Source: CAZTNW01 sp964614945
GTDB taxonomy: Bacteria; Caldisericota; JANLFM01
Reading direction: 5' to 3'
DNA length: 64,000 nt
Assembly (NCBI GenBank): GCA_964614945.1
Contig: CAZTNW010000003.1
Span: 1-64,000 of the forward strand
This document shows, piece by piece, positions 9,504 through 18,479 of the stretch. Position 1 is the first letter of the stretch. Each line of letters begins with the position of its first letter. The notes beneath the pieces were generated by a model. It was not told where the DNA came from and made no database searches. It saw only the letters and a program-made list of their open reading frames with translations. The position numbers and the translations under genes were made by a program.

Positions 9504-11843
9504 TCATTTCAGGTAGACGATGGTTACTCCCTGGCCACCTTCGGTGCCTTCTCCCATGCGGAAACGCAGCACGGAGGAATGGGTGCGCAGGTACTTGTGG
9601 ATCGCCTGCCGGAGGGCACCGGTCCCCCGGCCGTGGAGAATGTAGACGAAAGGAAAATTGCTGATCAGGGCCTCATCCAGGTACTTGTCTAAAATGCCCA
9701 GCGCCTCCTCCACCTTGACCCCGTGGAGGTCGAGCTTCCAGGAGACGGCTTTGGTGAAGGAGAGTCGAGGGCGCTCAGGCATCCCCTCCTCCTTGCGCTC
9801 CGCCTCGTCCATCTTTTCAATCTCCCGCTCCTCGAGGTAGGCCCGCATCGCCCCTACCTGCACCCTGGCTTTGCCCTGTTCCCGCGAGACCTCGATGATC
9901 ACCCCCTGCGACTTGAAACGAGGCACCCAGACCAGGTCGCCCGGCTTCAGGCTCTCTAACTTCACCGGCAGCCCTCTCTTCTCGGTAAGCTCGATCCGCT
10001 CCTCCACATCGCCCTCCGCCCGCTCGATCGTCCTGCGGATCTCTTCAGTCTGCCGGGAGACTTTCTTTTCCTGGCGCAGCTTCTCCAGGAGCTCATCCAT
10101 CGTCCCCTTGGTCTCCTTGATCACTTTCTGCGCCTCGCTGTAGGAGGAACGGAGGATTTCCTTCTTCTTCTTCTTCAGCTCCTCGTTCTGTCGGAGGTAG
10201 TCGTCGCGGATCTTCATCGCTTCTTCCTTGGCCTCCTGGGCCAGGCGGCGGTCGGCATCGAGCTTATCCTTCTCCGCTTCCAAGCGGGTGATCAGCTCAT
10301 CCAGCTTCTCCCTCTCCACCGTAAGATGGCGCTGCGCTTCCTCGAGCACATAATCCTTCAGTCCCAGTCTCTTAGCGATGGCGAAAGCGTGACTCGATCC
10401 GGGGATCCCCATCCTCAACTGAAAAGTAGGTGCCAGGGTCTCTAGGTTGAATTCCATCGAGGCGTTGCGCGCGTCGGGATGGAAGTAGGCGAAGGAGACC
10501 AGTTCGGTGTAATGGGTGGAGGCAATCGTCCGCACCTCTCCGTCGTGCAGGAACTCGAGGATGGCGGTACCGAGGGCTGCCCCCTCGCGCGGATCCGTGC
10601 CAGCCCCCAGCTCGTCTAAAAGGACGAGGGTGGAGGGGCTGGCCTCGCGCAGGACCCTGACGATCTGGGAAAGATGGGAACTGAAGGTAGAAAGGGACTG
10701 CTCGATCGACTGCTCGTCCCCGATATCGGCCAGCACGTTCTCGAAGACACCGATCGCCGACTGGCTGGAGGCGGGAATATGCAACCCGGATTGCGCCATC
10801 AGCACAAGGAGCCCCGCCGTCTTCAGACTCACGGTCTTACCTCCCGTGTTGGGACCGGTAATCACGAGGGTGCGGAATTTCTTCCCCACCTGGATGTCGA
10901 TCGGCACTACCTCTCCCTTAAGAAGCGGATGGCGGGCGCGCAGGATCTCAAGGTAGGCCCCCTCCTCAATCTTGGGAGCTACCGCCTTCTCCATCTCCGA
11001 GAGGCGCGCCCGGGCGAAGATGAAATCCAGGCGGCCGAAAGCTGCCACAGAGCGGGTCAATTCCAGGGAGGCCTCACCCACCCTGGCGGAAAGGGCAGAA
11101 AGGATCCTGTCCTCCTCCTGCTTGATCCGGATCTGCGCCTCCCGCAGCTCGTTGTTGATGGTGACGGTGGTCATGGGCTCGAGAAAGACGGTCTGCCCGG
11201 AGGAGGATCGGTCGTGGACGATCCCGGGAAGCTGGGATTTGAATTCCTGCTTCACGGGGATCACGTAACGCTCATCCCTGACTGTAATCACCGGGTCCTG
11301 CAGGTATTTGCGGACAGCGGGAGAGGATATCAAATCCTGCAATTTCTCCCGGAGGCGACCCTCGATCAGGCGGGATTGCTTGCGCAGACGCAGGAGGTCG
11401 TAGGAGGCGCTGTCCAAGATTTCCCCTTCGGGGGAGATAGATTTCTCGATTTCCTTTTCCAGCTGCGGGAGCGGATGAAATTCTTTGATCAATGCAGAAA
11501 GGAGAGAAAAAGAGCGCAGTTCGGTGTTTTTCTGCTTGATCTGGCGCAGGAGCGAGAGAAAGTCCTTGACCTGCAGGAGTTCCTCTGGCGCCAGGATGCC
11601 GAAGATTTTGCCCCTTGAGATCAGAGGTCGGAGATCCTGGGTGTGACCCCAGGTGAAATCCCCCAACTTTTCCAGCCACTCCCGGGCCTCACTCGTCTCC
11701 TTGAGCGAGCGCTGGATTTCATCCAGCCGGTTCGCCGGGCTAAGCTTCTCCGCCAGCTCTCTTCCATAGAGAGTCTGACAGAGCTCGACCAGACTCTCGA
11801 CGATAACGAAATAGTCGAGCACTCTCAGGGCATGCGCATCCAT
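9504..11843 (-). CDS. mutS2: MutS2 endonuclease/ribosome-rescue ATPase
   Basis: 779 residues. It lacks the mismatch-recognition domain of MutS and has the MutS ATPase core: Walker A GPNTGGKT, Walker B LVLLDELGAGTDP and the STHYTEL switch. A long coiled coil (about 500-620), a KOW-like segment (LKPGDLVWVPRF) and a C-terminal Smr nuclease domain with LDLHG and HGRGTGALR follow. MutS2 splits collided ribosomes or suppresses recombination, depending on species. The ATG at 11843 is preceded by GAGGTGATGAG, a strong ribosome site; an upstream in-frame GTG overlapping pheT is less likely. The gene starts 26 nt after pheT. Confidence 0.96.
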   Translation of the reverse strand: MDAHALRVLDYFVIVESLVELCQTLYGRELAEKLSPANRLDEIQRSLKETSEAREWLEKLGDFTWGHTQDLRPLISRGKIFGILAPEELLQVKDFLSLLRQIKQKNTELRSFSLLSALIKEFHPLPQLEKEIEKSISPEGEILDSASYDLLRLRKQSRLIEGRLREKLQDLISSPAVRKYLQDPVITVRDERYVIPVKQEFKSQLPGIVHDRSSSGQTVFLEPMTTVTINNELREAQIRIKQEEDRILSALSARVGEASLELTRSVAAFGRLDFIFARARLSEMEKAVAPKIEEGAYLEILRARHPLLKGEVVPIDIQVGKKFRTLVITGPNTGGKTVSLKTAGLLVLMAQSGLHIPASSQSAIGVFENVLADIGDEQSIEQSLSTFSSHLSQIVRVLREASPSTLVLLDELGAGTDPREGAALGTAILEFLHDGEVRTIASTHYTELVSFAYFHPDARNASMEFNLETLAPTFQLRMGIPGSSHAFAIAKRLGLKDYVLEEAQRHLTVEREKLDELITRLEAEKDKLDADRRLAQEAKEEAMKIRDDYLRQNEELKKKKKEILRSSYSEAQKVIKETKGTMDELLEKLRQEKKVSRQTEEIRRTIERAEGDVEERIELTEKRGLPVKLESLKPGDLVWVPRFKSQGVIIEVSREQGKARVQVGAMRAYLEEREIEKMDEAERKEEGMPERPRLSFTKAVSWKLDLHGVKVEEALGILDKYLDEALISNFPFVYILHGRGTGALRQAIHKYLRTHSSVLRFRMGEGTEGGQGVTIVYLK

Positions 11844-11869
11844 CTCATCACCTCGCAAGGAAGCGGGGA

Positions 11870-14278
11870 TCACTTAAGGGGAAGGCTCTTCCGCAGTGAC
11901 CCACCCACTTCCCCTTCCAACTTCCTCTCGATCGCCCGGACGAGCTCATCCACTTCCTCCTCCCTCAGGGTGCGCTCCGGGTGGCGAAAAGTCAAGGAAA
12001 AGGCCAGGCTTTTCTTTTGGGCGGGGATCTGCTCGCCCTGGTAGAGGTCGAAGAAGAGGACTCTCTCCAGGCAATCTCCCCCTGCCTCTTTGATTATTTC
12101 CTCCACCTGAGCGTAAGGTATCCGCTCGTCGACCACGACCGCCAGATCGCGCTTCGTTTGGGGATAACGCGAGTAGGGACGGAAGAAGCTAGCCTTCTCT
12201 CCGAGAAACGGTGCCAGCAGAATCTCGGCCAGCAGGACTCGCATCCGCAAATCGAAGAACTTTCCTGTCTCGAAAGAGGCCTCGCCCATCAGCCCCACCC
12301 TCTCGCCGCGCAGGAGGATCTCTGCGGAACGCCCGGGGTGGAGGGAGTGCGGCCCCGAGAGGGGGACGAACTCGATTTCCTCATTCTCCATAAGTCCCAT
12401 GAGGATCCCCTTGAGCTTGAAGAAATCGAATGCGCTCCTCTCTCTCTGCCAGTTTGCTGTCTCCCCGAGGGGGACGGCCAGGCCGAGGATTTCCGGCTCA
12501 AATGGGAGTTCCTCCTCGCCGCGGGAGAGGTAGATTCTCCCCAGCTCGAAGATTCCCGAGAACTCGTTTCCCCGACGAAGATTGAGGGAAACGACCTGCA
12601 GGAGGGAGGGCAGGATGCTCAAGCGCAGGGCGGAGCGGTCGGGAGAGAGGGGATTCTGCAGGCGGAGTCCGCATTTTTCCCTCGCAAAGAAGGTGAATTC
12701 GTGGAATTGCGGGGATACGAGAGGAGAGGTCAGAACTTCCTGCAGTCCTGCCCCGATCAAGTATTCCCTCCAGGCTCGCCACTTTTTGCGGGAAGCAGGC
12801 TCCTCTCCTATCCGGGTTGCACCGCGCAAGGGGCGACTGGGAATGGCGTCGTAGCCGACCAGTCTGGCCACATCCTCGATCAGATCAACTTCCTCCTTGA
12901 TGTCGTTACGCCAGAGGGGAACCTCCACTTTCAGCTCCTCTCCCTGGACGCAAGTTTTAAAATGAAGCTTTTCTAAGTGAGAGCGGATCTCCTCGGGGCT
13001 CAAGGAGAGGGAGAGGATGAAGTTCGCCCTTTGCGGACGCAGAGTGGCGATCTCCCTCTCCCTCCTTTTCCCTGCATCCAATCTTCCCAGGAGGATTCTG
13101 CCTCCAGAGAGAGAGGAAATCAGGCGGGTGGCCCGCTCTGAGCCCATCTCCACTGTGAAGTGGGTGACTCCTCTTTCGAACCGGTTGGAAGCCTCTGTCC
13201 TCAGGCCGAGAAGACGGGAGGTGCGGCGGATGGAGGCCGGGAGAAAGAGGGCCGACTCAAGCACTACGGCACTCGTCTTCTCCTTCACCTCGCTGTTCAG
13301 GCCACCCATGATACCGGCGATGCCGATTGGGCCGGCGGGATCAGTGATCAGGAGCATCTCCTCCATAAGGGGTCTTTCCGCCCCGTCCAGAGTCAAAATC
13401 TCCTCACCGGGCCTGGCTCTGCGGACTACAATCTTCCCCTCCTTGAGAGAATTGTAATCGAAGGCGTGTAGAGGCTGTCCCACTTCCAGCATCACGTAGT
13501 TGGTGGCATCGACGACATTGTTGATCGGACGAATGCCGCATTTCTGGAGCCGGCTCTTGATCCGGAGGGGGGATTCCCCAACCTGCAGTTCCTCGACCAG
13601 GGTAGCGAGGTACCTCCGGCAGAGGGAGGGATCCTCGATTTCCAGGGCGAGTGCACCCTCCACCGGCTGTTCCCCTTCCCTGCAGTCCAAATCCTTGAAG
13701 GGGTGGAGAGGGTATCCGGTGAAGACGGAAATCTCGCGGGCCAGCCCTAAGAGGGAGAGCCAGTCCGGACGATTGGCCGTCACCTTGACCTCTAAGAGAA
13801 CATCCGGCAACTCGAGGAGCTTGGCCAGATCTTCTCCGCAGGGGGAGCCGGAAGGGAGGATGGCGATCCCCCCCTCTCCTTCAGGAAGGAGGGCGGGATC
13901 GAGCAGCAGTTCCTCCCTCGAGCAGAGCATTCCCTCCGAGACTACCCCAGCGAATTCCTTGCACTCGATCGCCCCTCGCGCGAGGCTTGCTCCGGGAAGA
14001 GCGACAGGGACAAGGGCTCCCGGATATAGATTGGAGGCGCCACAGACGACGCGTAATTCCTCCCCGGCCGTCAGTCTCACCCCGACCAGATTAAGGGAGG
14101 GCTCACGCGTATGGGGTTCCAGGCTGAGGACCTCCCCTACCCTCACCTCGGAGAAGCGCGCCTCGAGGGGTTCCATTTTCTCCACCTCCAGCCCGGCCTT
14201 GAGCAGAACCTCGCTCAAATCCGTCGGAGAGGGAAGGTCGGGCAGCAGCTCTTTCAGCCAGGAGAAAGGAATCAGCAT
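11870..14278 (-). CDS. pheT: Phenylalanyl-tRNA synthetase beta subunit
   Basis: 802 residues, full length. Domain order is as expected: N-terminal B1 start MLIPFSWLKELLPDL, tRNA-binding OB-fold (EVRVGEVLSLEPH, VVCGASNL), the B3/B4 editing domain, B5 (LSLSPEEIRSHLEKLHF), the catalytic-like core, and the C-terminal ferredoxin-fold anticodon-binding domain (FRPYSRYPQTKRDLAVVVD). It forms an alpha2-beta2 complex with PheS. The ATG shares its A with the pheS stop (TGATG), so the two subunits are co-translated. Confidence 0.97.
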   Translation of the reverse strand: MLIPFSWLKELLPDLPSPTDLSEVLLKAGLEVEKMEPLEARFSEVRVGEVLSLEPHTREPSLNLVGVRLTAGEELRVVCGASNLYPGALVPVALPGASLARGAIECKEFAGVVSEGMLCSREELLLDPALLPEGEGGIAILPSGSPCGEDLAKLLELPDVLLEVKVTANRPDWLSLLGLAREISVFTGYPLHPFKDLDCREGEQPVEGALALEIEDPSLCRRYLATLVEELQVGESPLRIKSRLQKCGIRPINNVVDATNYVMLEVGQPLHAFDYNSLKEGKIVVRRARPGEEILTLDGAERPLMEEMLLITDPAGPIGIAGIMGGLNSEVKEKTSAVVLESALFLPASIRRTSRLLGLRTEASNRFERGVTHFTVEMGSERATRLISSLSGGRILLGRLDAGKRREREIATLRPQRANFILSLSLSPEEIRSHLEKLHFKTCVQGEELKVEVPLWRNDIKEEVDLIEDVARLVGYDAIPSRPLRGATRIGEEPASRKKWRAWREYLIGAGLQEVLTSPLVSPQFHEFTFFAREKCGLRLQNPLSPDRSALRLSILPSLLQVVSLNLRRGNEFSGIFELGRIYLSRGEEELPFEPEILGLAVPLGETANWQRERSAFDFFKLKGILMGLMENEEIEFVPLSGPHSLHPGRSAEILLRGERVGLMGEASFETGKFFDLRMRVLLAEILLAPFLGEKASFFRPYSRYPQTKRDLAVVVDERIPYAQVEEIIKEAGGDCLERVLFFDLYQGEQIPAQKKSLAFSLTFRHPERTLREEEVDELVRAIERKLEGEVGGSLRKSLPLK

Positions 14279-15297
14279 CAGAATTGCTCCAAGAAACGGA
14301 AATCGTTCTCGGTGAAAAGGCGTAGCTCCGGGATGTTGTATTTCAGCATGGCGATCCTCTCCGTTCCAAGGCCGAAAGCGAATCCAGTGAGCTCCTCCGC
14401 ATCGTAACCCACGTTACGCAGCACCTGGGGATGTACCTGGCCGCAGCCCATGATCTCCAGCCAGCCGCTGTGGCCGCAGGAAGGACAGCCTCCTCCGCCG
14501 CAGATGCCGCAGGAGATCATCATCTCTGCCGAAGGCTCGGTGAAGGGGAAATAGCTGGGGACGAATTTGCTCCGGCGTTCAGGACCGAAGATAAGGCGGG
14601 CGAAAAGGTCCAGTGTCCCCTTCAGCTCCGCGAAGGAAACTCCGCGATCCACCACCAGGCCTTCGATCTGAAAGAAGATATCCATGTGCGTGGCGTCGAT
14701 CGCCTCGTGCCGGTAACAGAGGCCGGGCACAATCACCCGGATGGGTGGATTCCTGCTCCGCATGCAGCGAATCTGCATAGGGGAAGTATGGGTGCGCAAA
14801 AGCATCTGAGAGGTGATGTAGAAAGTGTCCCACATATCCCGCGCCGGGTGTTCCGGGGGCATATTAAGGGCCTCGAAATTGAAGGAATCCCACTCCACCT
14901 CCGGGCCTTCAAGGATGTCGAAGCCTAAAGCGAGAAAGGCGTCCTCGACCTCCTCCTTCAGCCGGAGGGCGACGTGCCTCCTCCCCCTGGCTGGGCGAAT
15001 CCCCGGTAGGGTTATGTCCAGGCTTTCCTCGAGCACTTTGCGGGAATTTTCTTTCTTCTCAAGGGAGGAGCTACGCTCGCCGAGGAGGGCCTGGACCTCC
15101 TCCTTCAGCCGGTTGAGGGCGGCCCCCACTCTCTTCCGCTCCTCCTGGTCGACCGTGCTGATCTGCCTCAGGAGTCTGGTCAGGGACCCCTTCTTCCCCA
15201 GGAGTTCCACGCGCAGATCCTCGAGCTCCTTCTTCGTCTCCACGCGCCGGATTCTCTCTTTTATCTCTGAAGCAAGCGCAGGCAACCGCTCGAGCAC
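14278..15297 (-). CDS. pheS: Phenylalanyl-tRNA synthetase alpha subunit
   Basis: 339 residues. An N-terminal coiled coil (1-85) binds tRNA; the class II core includes motif 2 in CYRHEAIDATHMDIFFQIEG and motif 3 in GFAFGLGTERIAML. A four-cysteine element CGICGGGGCPSCG (about 273-285) is the zinc-ribbon-like loop seen in many bacterial PheS proteins. The start is GTG with AGGGAG seven nt upstream. It is preceded by rplT with an 11-nt gap, placing phenylalanine charging in the same transcript as IF3, L35 and L20. Confidence 0.97.
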   Translation of the reverse strand: MLERLPALASEIKERIRRVETKKELEDLRVELLGKKGSLTRLLRQISTVDQEERKRVGAALNRLKEEVQALLGERSSSLEKKENSRKVLEESLDITLPGIRPARGRRHVALRLKEEVEDAFLALGFDILEGPEVEWDSFNFEALNMPPEHPARDMWDTFYITSQMLLRTHTSPMQIRCMRSRNPPIRVIVPGLCYRHEAIDATHMDIFFQIEGLVVDRGVSFAELKGTLDLFARLIFGPERRSKFVPSYFPFTEPSAEMMISCGICGGGGCPSCGHSGWLEIMGCGQVHPQVLRNVGYDAEELTGFAFGLGTERIAMLKYNIPELRLFTENDFRFLEQF

Positions 15298-15308
15298 GGC
15301 TTTTCTCC

Positions 15309-15668
15309 CTACTTGACGATTTGCGTCTTAGCTATTTCCGCTAAATGGCTGAAGGCCGACGGATCGCGAGCGGCGATATCCGCCAGCATCTTTCGGTCGA
15401 CCTGCACTCCCGCCGATTTCAGGCCAGCGATGAACTTATTGTAGGGAAGTCCCTCCTTGCGGGCGGCGGCATTAATCCGCTGGATCCACAGCTGGCGGAA
15501 GTCCCGCTTCTTCAGCCTTCTGCCCTCGTAAGAGTGCTGCAGCCCCTTCATTACCTGCTGTTTAGCTAGGCGGAAGCGAATATGAGTGGACCCCCAGTAT
15601 CCCTTGGCCATTTTCAAAACCTTCTTATGACGACGACGGCCCTGCGGGCCGCCCCTCACACGACTCAT
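15309..15668 (-). CDS. rplT: 50S ribosomal protein L20
   Basis: 119 residues, canonical length. The basic N-terminal extension (MSRVRGGPQGRRRHKKVLK) and the conserved KGYWGSTHIRFRLAKQQVMK segment are diagnostic. L20 is needed for early 50S assembly and in several bacteria represses its own infC-rpmI-rplT operon by binding the leader. Here it sits third in that operon, 26 nt after rpmI. Confidence 0.97.
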   Translation of the reverse strand: MSRVRGGPQGRRRHKKVLKMAKGYWGSTHIRFRLAKQQVMKGLQHSYEGRRLKKRDFRQLWIQRINAAARKEGLPYNKFIAGLKSAGVQVDRKMLADIAARDPSAFSHLAEIAKTQIVK

Positions 15669-15694
15669 GTTAGATCACACTCCTTGCTAACAAC

Positions 15695-15901
15695 TTACTT
15701 CAGCTTGAGAAGCCTTTTGATCCTCTTTCGATCTGCAACATCGACCTCTACCTGGGAGACAATCAGTCTCTTACGGCGAGAGGACTTCTTCGCGAGAAGG
15801 TGGTTATGCCCGACATGACCCCGCAAGATTTTGCCTCCTGCGGTGATCTTAAACCGCTTGGCTGCTGTCTTGCAAGTTTTGGCCTTCCTCTTTACTGACA
15901 C
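15695..15901 (-). CDS. rpmI: 50S ribosomal protein L35
   Basis: 68 residues. The pattern TAAKRFKITAGGKILR and HLLAKKSSRRKR matches L35, including the basic central tract. The start is GTG with GGAGA upstream. Unusually, the gene begins 53 nt inside the 3' end of infC in another frame, so IF3 and L35 synthesis are physically coupled. Confidence 0.95.
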   Translation of the reverse strand: MSVKRKAKTCKTAAKRFKITAGGKILRGHVGHNHLLAKKSSRRKRLIVSQVEVDVADRKRIKRLLKLK

Positions 15902-16427
15902 TGCTTGCTCTCCGTTCTACTTTTTTTGGCGCCAGCACCATGATGATCCTCCGCCCCTCCATCGTGGGCTTTCTCTCTACCGTCCCTACTGGCTCCAATC
16001 GTTTGATCAAATTGTTGAGGATGTCGAATCCTCGGTTAATGTGCAGCTGTTCCCTTCCCCGGAACTCCACTATCACCTTGGCCTTATCTCCATGTTCCAG
16101 AAACCGGGTAAGGTGGTTGACTTTCACCTGCAGGTCCCTTTCGGCAATTTGCGAGCGGGTGATCTTGATCTCCTTCACCTCTCCCCGCTGCTTCTTGCGG
16201 GCATCCTTCATCTTCTTGTTCTGCTCGTATTTGTACTTGCCAAAATTCATCAGCCGGCAGACAGACGGGTGTGAGCCCGGTGACACCTCCACGAGGTCAA
16301 GTCCTTCTTCCTCTGCTTTACGCAGCGCTTCCTGCAGAGAGACAATCCCTAACTGGGAACCGTCAGGGCCGATCAGTCGAATCTCACGTGCCCTGATTTT
16401 CTGGTTTACCCGCAGATCCTTACTGAT
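15849..16427 (-). CDS. infC: Translation initiation factor IF-3 (rare ATC start codon)
   Basis: IF3 binds the 30S subunit and rejects incorrect initiation. The conserved N-domain (DLRVNQKIRAREIRLIGPDG) and C-domain (KEIKITRSQIAERDLQVKV, FRGREQLH) are complete. No ATG, GTG or TTG lies at the expected N-terminus; the frame begins ATC AGT AAG GAT six nt after GAGGTGAGG, matching the known habit of infC to start on ATT or ATC so that IF3 can repress its own translation. A GTG start 45 codons downstream would delete much of the N-domain. The C-terminus carries about 25 extra residues that overlap rpmI. Confidence 0.93.
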   Translation of the reverse strand: MSKDLRVNQKIRAREIRLIGPDGSQLGIVSLQEALRKAEEEGLDLVEVSPGSHPSVCRLMNFGKYKYEQNKKMKDARKKQRGEVKEIKITRSQIAERDLQVKVNHLTRFLEHGDKAKVIVEFRGREQLHINRGFDILNNLIKRLEPVGTVERKPTMEGRRIIMVLAPKKVERRASSVSKEEGQNLQDSSQAV

Positions 16428-16640
16428 GGGACCTCACCTCCCAAGAATATTCAGTTTTGTCCAAAATTCTTCGTTTTCTCCTTTCCGGAAGCAACCAATT
16501 TAATCGGTACGCCAAACAAAAAAGGCTCCCACGGGAGCCGACCAAATGCGAACTAAAAGGGTAACCCGGTTGGCATGGCCACAGGGTGAGAGGCCGGCGG
16601 CCCCTTCTTCGTTATGGGACGATAACACAGGGAACTTGGT
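16428..16640 (-). promoter_or_regulatory. infC operon leader (candidate L20-type attenuator)
   Basis: A 213-nt non-coding leader lies between thrS and infC. It contains GC-rich segments able to pair (GGGGCCGCCGGCC, GGCCATGCC, CCGGGTTACCC) followed by a strong intrinsic terminator about 90 nt before infC. Firmicutes infC-rpmI-rplT operons are known to be controlled by an L20-binding attenuator in this position. The arrangement is seen; the identity as an L20 leader is inference, and the element could simply end thrS transcripts. Confidence 0.5.
16515..16541 (-). terminator. Intrinsic terminator between thrS and infC
   Basis: The transcript reads GGCTCCCGTGGGAGCC followed at once by TTTTTTGTTT: a GC-rich 6-7 bp stem with a short loop and a U-run. 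It ends thrS read-through or acts as the conditional terminator of the infC leader. Confidence 0.85.
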
Positions 16641-18479
16641 TTAGTCAATAGGCACCAGGCTGCGGCTTGCCTCTTCTTTCTTCAGCACTTCGAACAGCTT
16701 CCCCAGACTCCAGGCGCCGAGATCCCCTCTGCCCTTGCGCCTGACGGAGACAGTACCTGATTCCTCCTCGCGGTCCCCGACGATGAGGACATAGGGGATC
16801 CTGAGAAGCTCGGCATCTCGCACCCGGGCGTTCATCTTTTCGGAGCGGCAGTCGGCGGAAGCCCGGAAGTTCCTTTCTTTCAAGTGCTCCAGCAAGCTCT
16901 GGGCGTAAGCCTGATGCCTCTCGGCGATGGGGATGATCACGGCCTGCCGGGGGGCCAGCCAGAGAGGGAAATTGCCGCCGTAGTGCTCGATCAGGCCGCC
17001 AATGAACCTCTCCATGCTGCCCAGTACCGTGCGATGAACCAGTGCGCAACGATGCTCTTTACCGTCCTCGCCCATGTAGACAATCCCGAAACGTCCGGGA
17101 AGGTTGAGATCCACTTGGCAGGTGGGACCCTGCCACTCCCTCCCCAAAGCATCCCAGAGCTTGATATCGATCTTGGGAGCGTAGAAGACCCCTCCCCCTT
17201 CGTCCACAGCGTATTTAATTCCTCGTTCCTCGAGCACCTGCCTCAGGGCCTCGGTGGCGAAATCCCATTCTTCCTCCGCACCGATGTATTTCTCCGGCCT
17301 GGTGGCGAGGTAAGCATGATATTGATAGCCGAAGGTCTGCATCATGTATTCCGTGAGGTCGAGGACCGCGTTCACCTCCTCCTTCAATTGATCGGGACGG
17401 CAGAAGATATGCGAGTCATCCTGGGTAAAGCCCCGTACCCGGAGGAGGCCGTGCAGCACTCCGGATCGCTCGTAACGATAGACCGTGCCGAGCTCCGCAT
17501 AACGGATGGGGAGATCCCGGTAGCTGCGCGTGGCACTCTGGAAAATACAAATGTGCGCCGGGCAGTTCATCGGCTTGACCCGGTAGGGATTGCCGTCAAT
17601 ATCCATGGGGGAATACATCATCTCGGCGTAGGCCTCCAGGTGGCCGCTGATCTTGTAGATCTCCTCACTGGCTAAATGCGGAGTGTAGACGAGTTCGTAC
17701 CCACGCTTGAGGTGTTCCTCCTTCCAGAAGAGCTCAACCTGGTGGCGGATCATGGAGCCTGCCGGGTGCCAAAGGATCAAGCCTGCACCGATATGAGGGT
17801 GGGTGGAGAAGATATCCATCTCTTTCCCCAGACGGCGATGGTCTCTTCTCGCCGCTTCCTCCAATTTCCAGAGGTGCCTGTTCAGCTCCTCCTGGGTGGC
17901 CCAGGCCGTGCCGTAGATTCGCTGCAGCATCGGATTGCGCTCATCTCCCCTCCAGTAAGCCCCCGCCACGCTCAAGAGCTTGAAGATGCGGAGGTGGGAA
18001 GTGGAAGGAAGATGGGGCCCACGGCAAAGATCGAGGAAATCCCCGTTCTGATAGACGGTGATCGTCTCCTCACCAATCTCTCCAAGCAGCTCGACCTTGT
18101 AGGTTTCTCCGCGTTCCTTAAAGATGGCGATGGCTTCCTTGCGCGAGATTTCCTTCCGCTCGAAGGGAAGGTCGCGGGAGGCGATCTCCCGCATTCTCTC
18201 CTCGATAGAGGGAAGGTCCTCTGGTTTGATCGGCCGAGGAAGGTCGAAGTCATAATAGAAGCCGTCCTCGATGGCCGGACCGATCGCCAATTTCGTCCCG
18301 GGGAAGAGCTCTTTGATGGCCTGCGCCATGATATGGGAGGCGCTGTGCCTGAGGATCTCAAGCCCCTCAGGAGTGGCAGTAGTCACCCATACCAGATCCT
18401 CTTCCGGGCGAGCCCTGGAAAGATCCAGGATCTCGCCGTTAACTTTTACAGCAATTGCCGCGAGGGGCGGCCTGCTCAA
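16641..18479 (-). CDS. thrS: Threonyl-tRNA synthetase with shortened TGS domain
   Basis: 612 residues, about 30 shorter than usual. The class II core is intact, with zinc ligands in the MNCPAH region, motif 2 RYERSGVLHGLLRVRGFTQDD and motif 3 ending GSMERFIGGLIEH; the editing domain carries the HSASHIMAQA and C/H elements; the C-terminal anticodon domain begins APRQAVIIPI. The first half of the TGS domain is missing: only KVNGEILDLSRARPEEDLVWV remains. An in-frame stop seven codons upstream excludes a longer protein. The TTG start has AAGGAGG at good spacing and a TTGA overlap with the preceding gene. Confidence 0.95.
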   Translation of the reverse strand: MSRPPLAAIAVKVNGEILDLSRARPEEDLVWVTTATPEGLEILRHSASHIMAQAIKELFPGTKLAIGPAIEDGFYYDFDLPRPIKPEDLPSIEERMREIASRDLPFERKEISRKEAIAIFKERGETYKVELLGEIGEETITVYQNGDFLDLCRGPHLPSTSHLRIFKLLSVAGAYWRGDERNPMLQRIYGTAWATQEELNRHLWKLEEAARRDHRRLGKEMDIFSTHPHIGAGLILWHPAGSMIRHQVELFWKEEHLKRGYELVYTPHLASEEIYKISGHLEAYAEMMYSPMDIDGNPYRVKPMNCPAHICIFQSATRSYRDLPIRYAELGTVYRYERSGVLHGLLRVRGFTQDDSHIFCRPDQLKEEVNAVLDLTEYMMQTFGYQYHAYLATRPEKYIGAEEEWDFATEALRQVLEERGIKYAVDEGGGVFYAPKIDIKLWDALGREWQGPTCQVDLNLPGRFGIVYMGEDGKEHRCALVHRTVLGSMERFIGGLIEHYGGNFPLWLAPRQAVIIPIAERHQAYAQSLLEHLKERNFRASADCRSEKMNARVRDAELLRIPYVLIVGDREEESGTVSVRRKGRGDLGAWSLGKLFEVLKKEEASRSLVPID

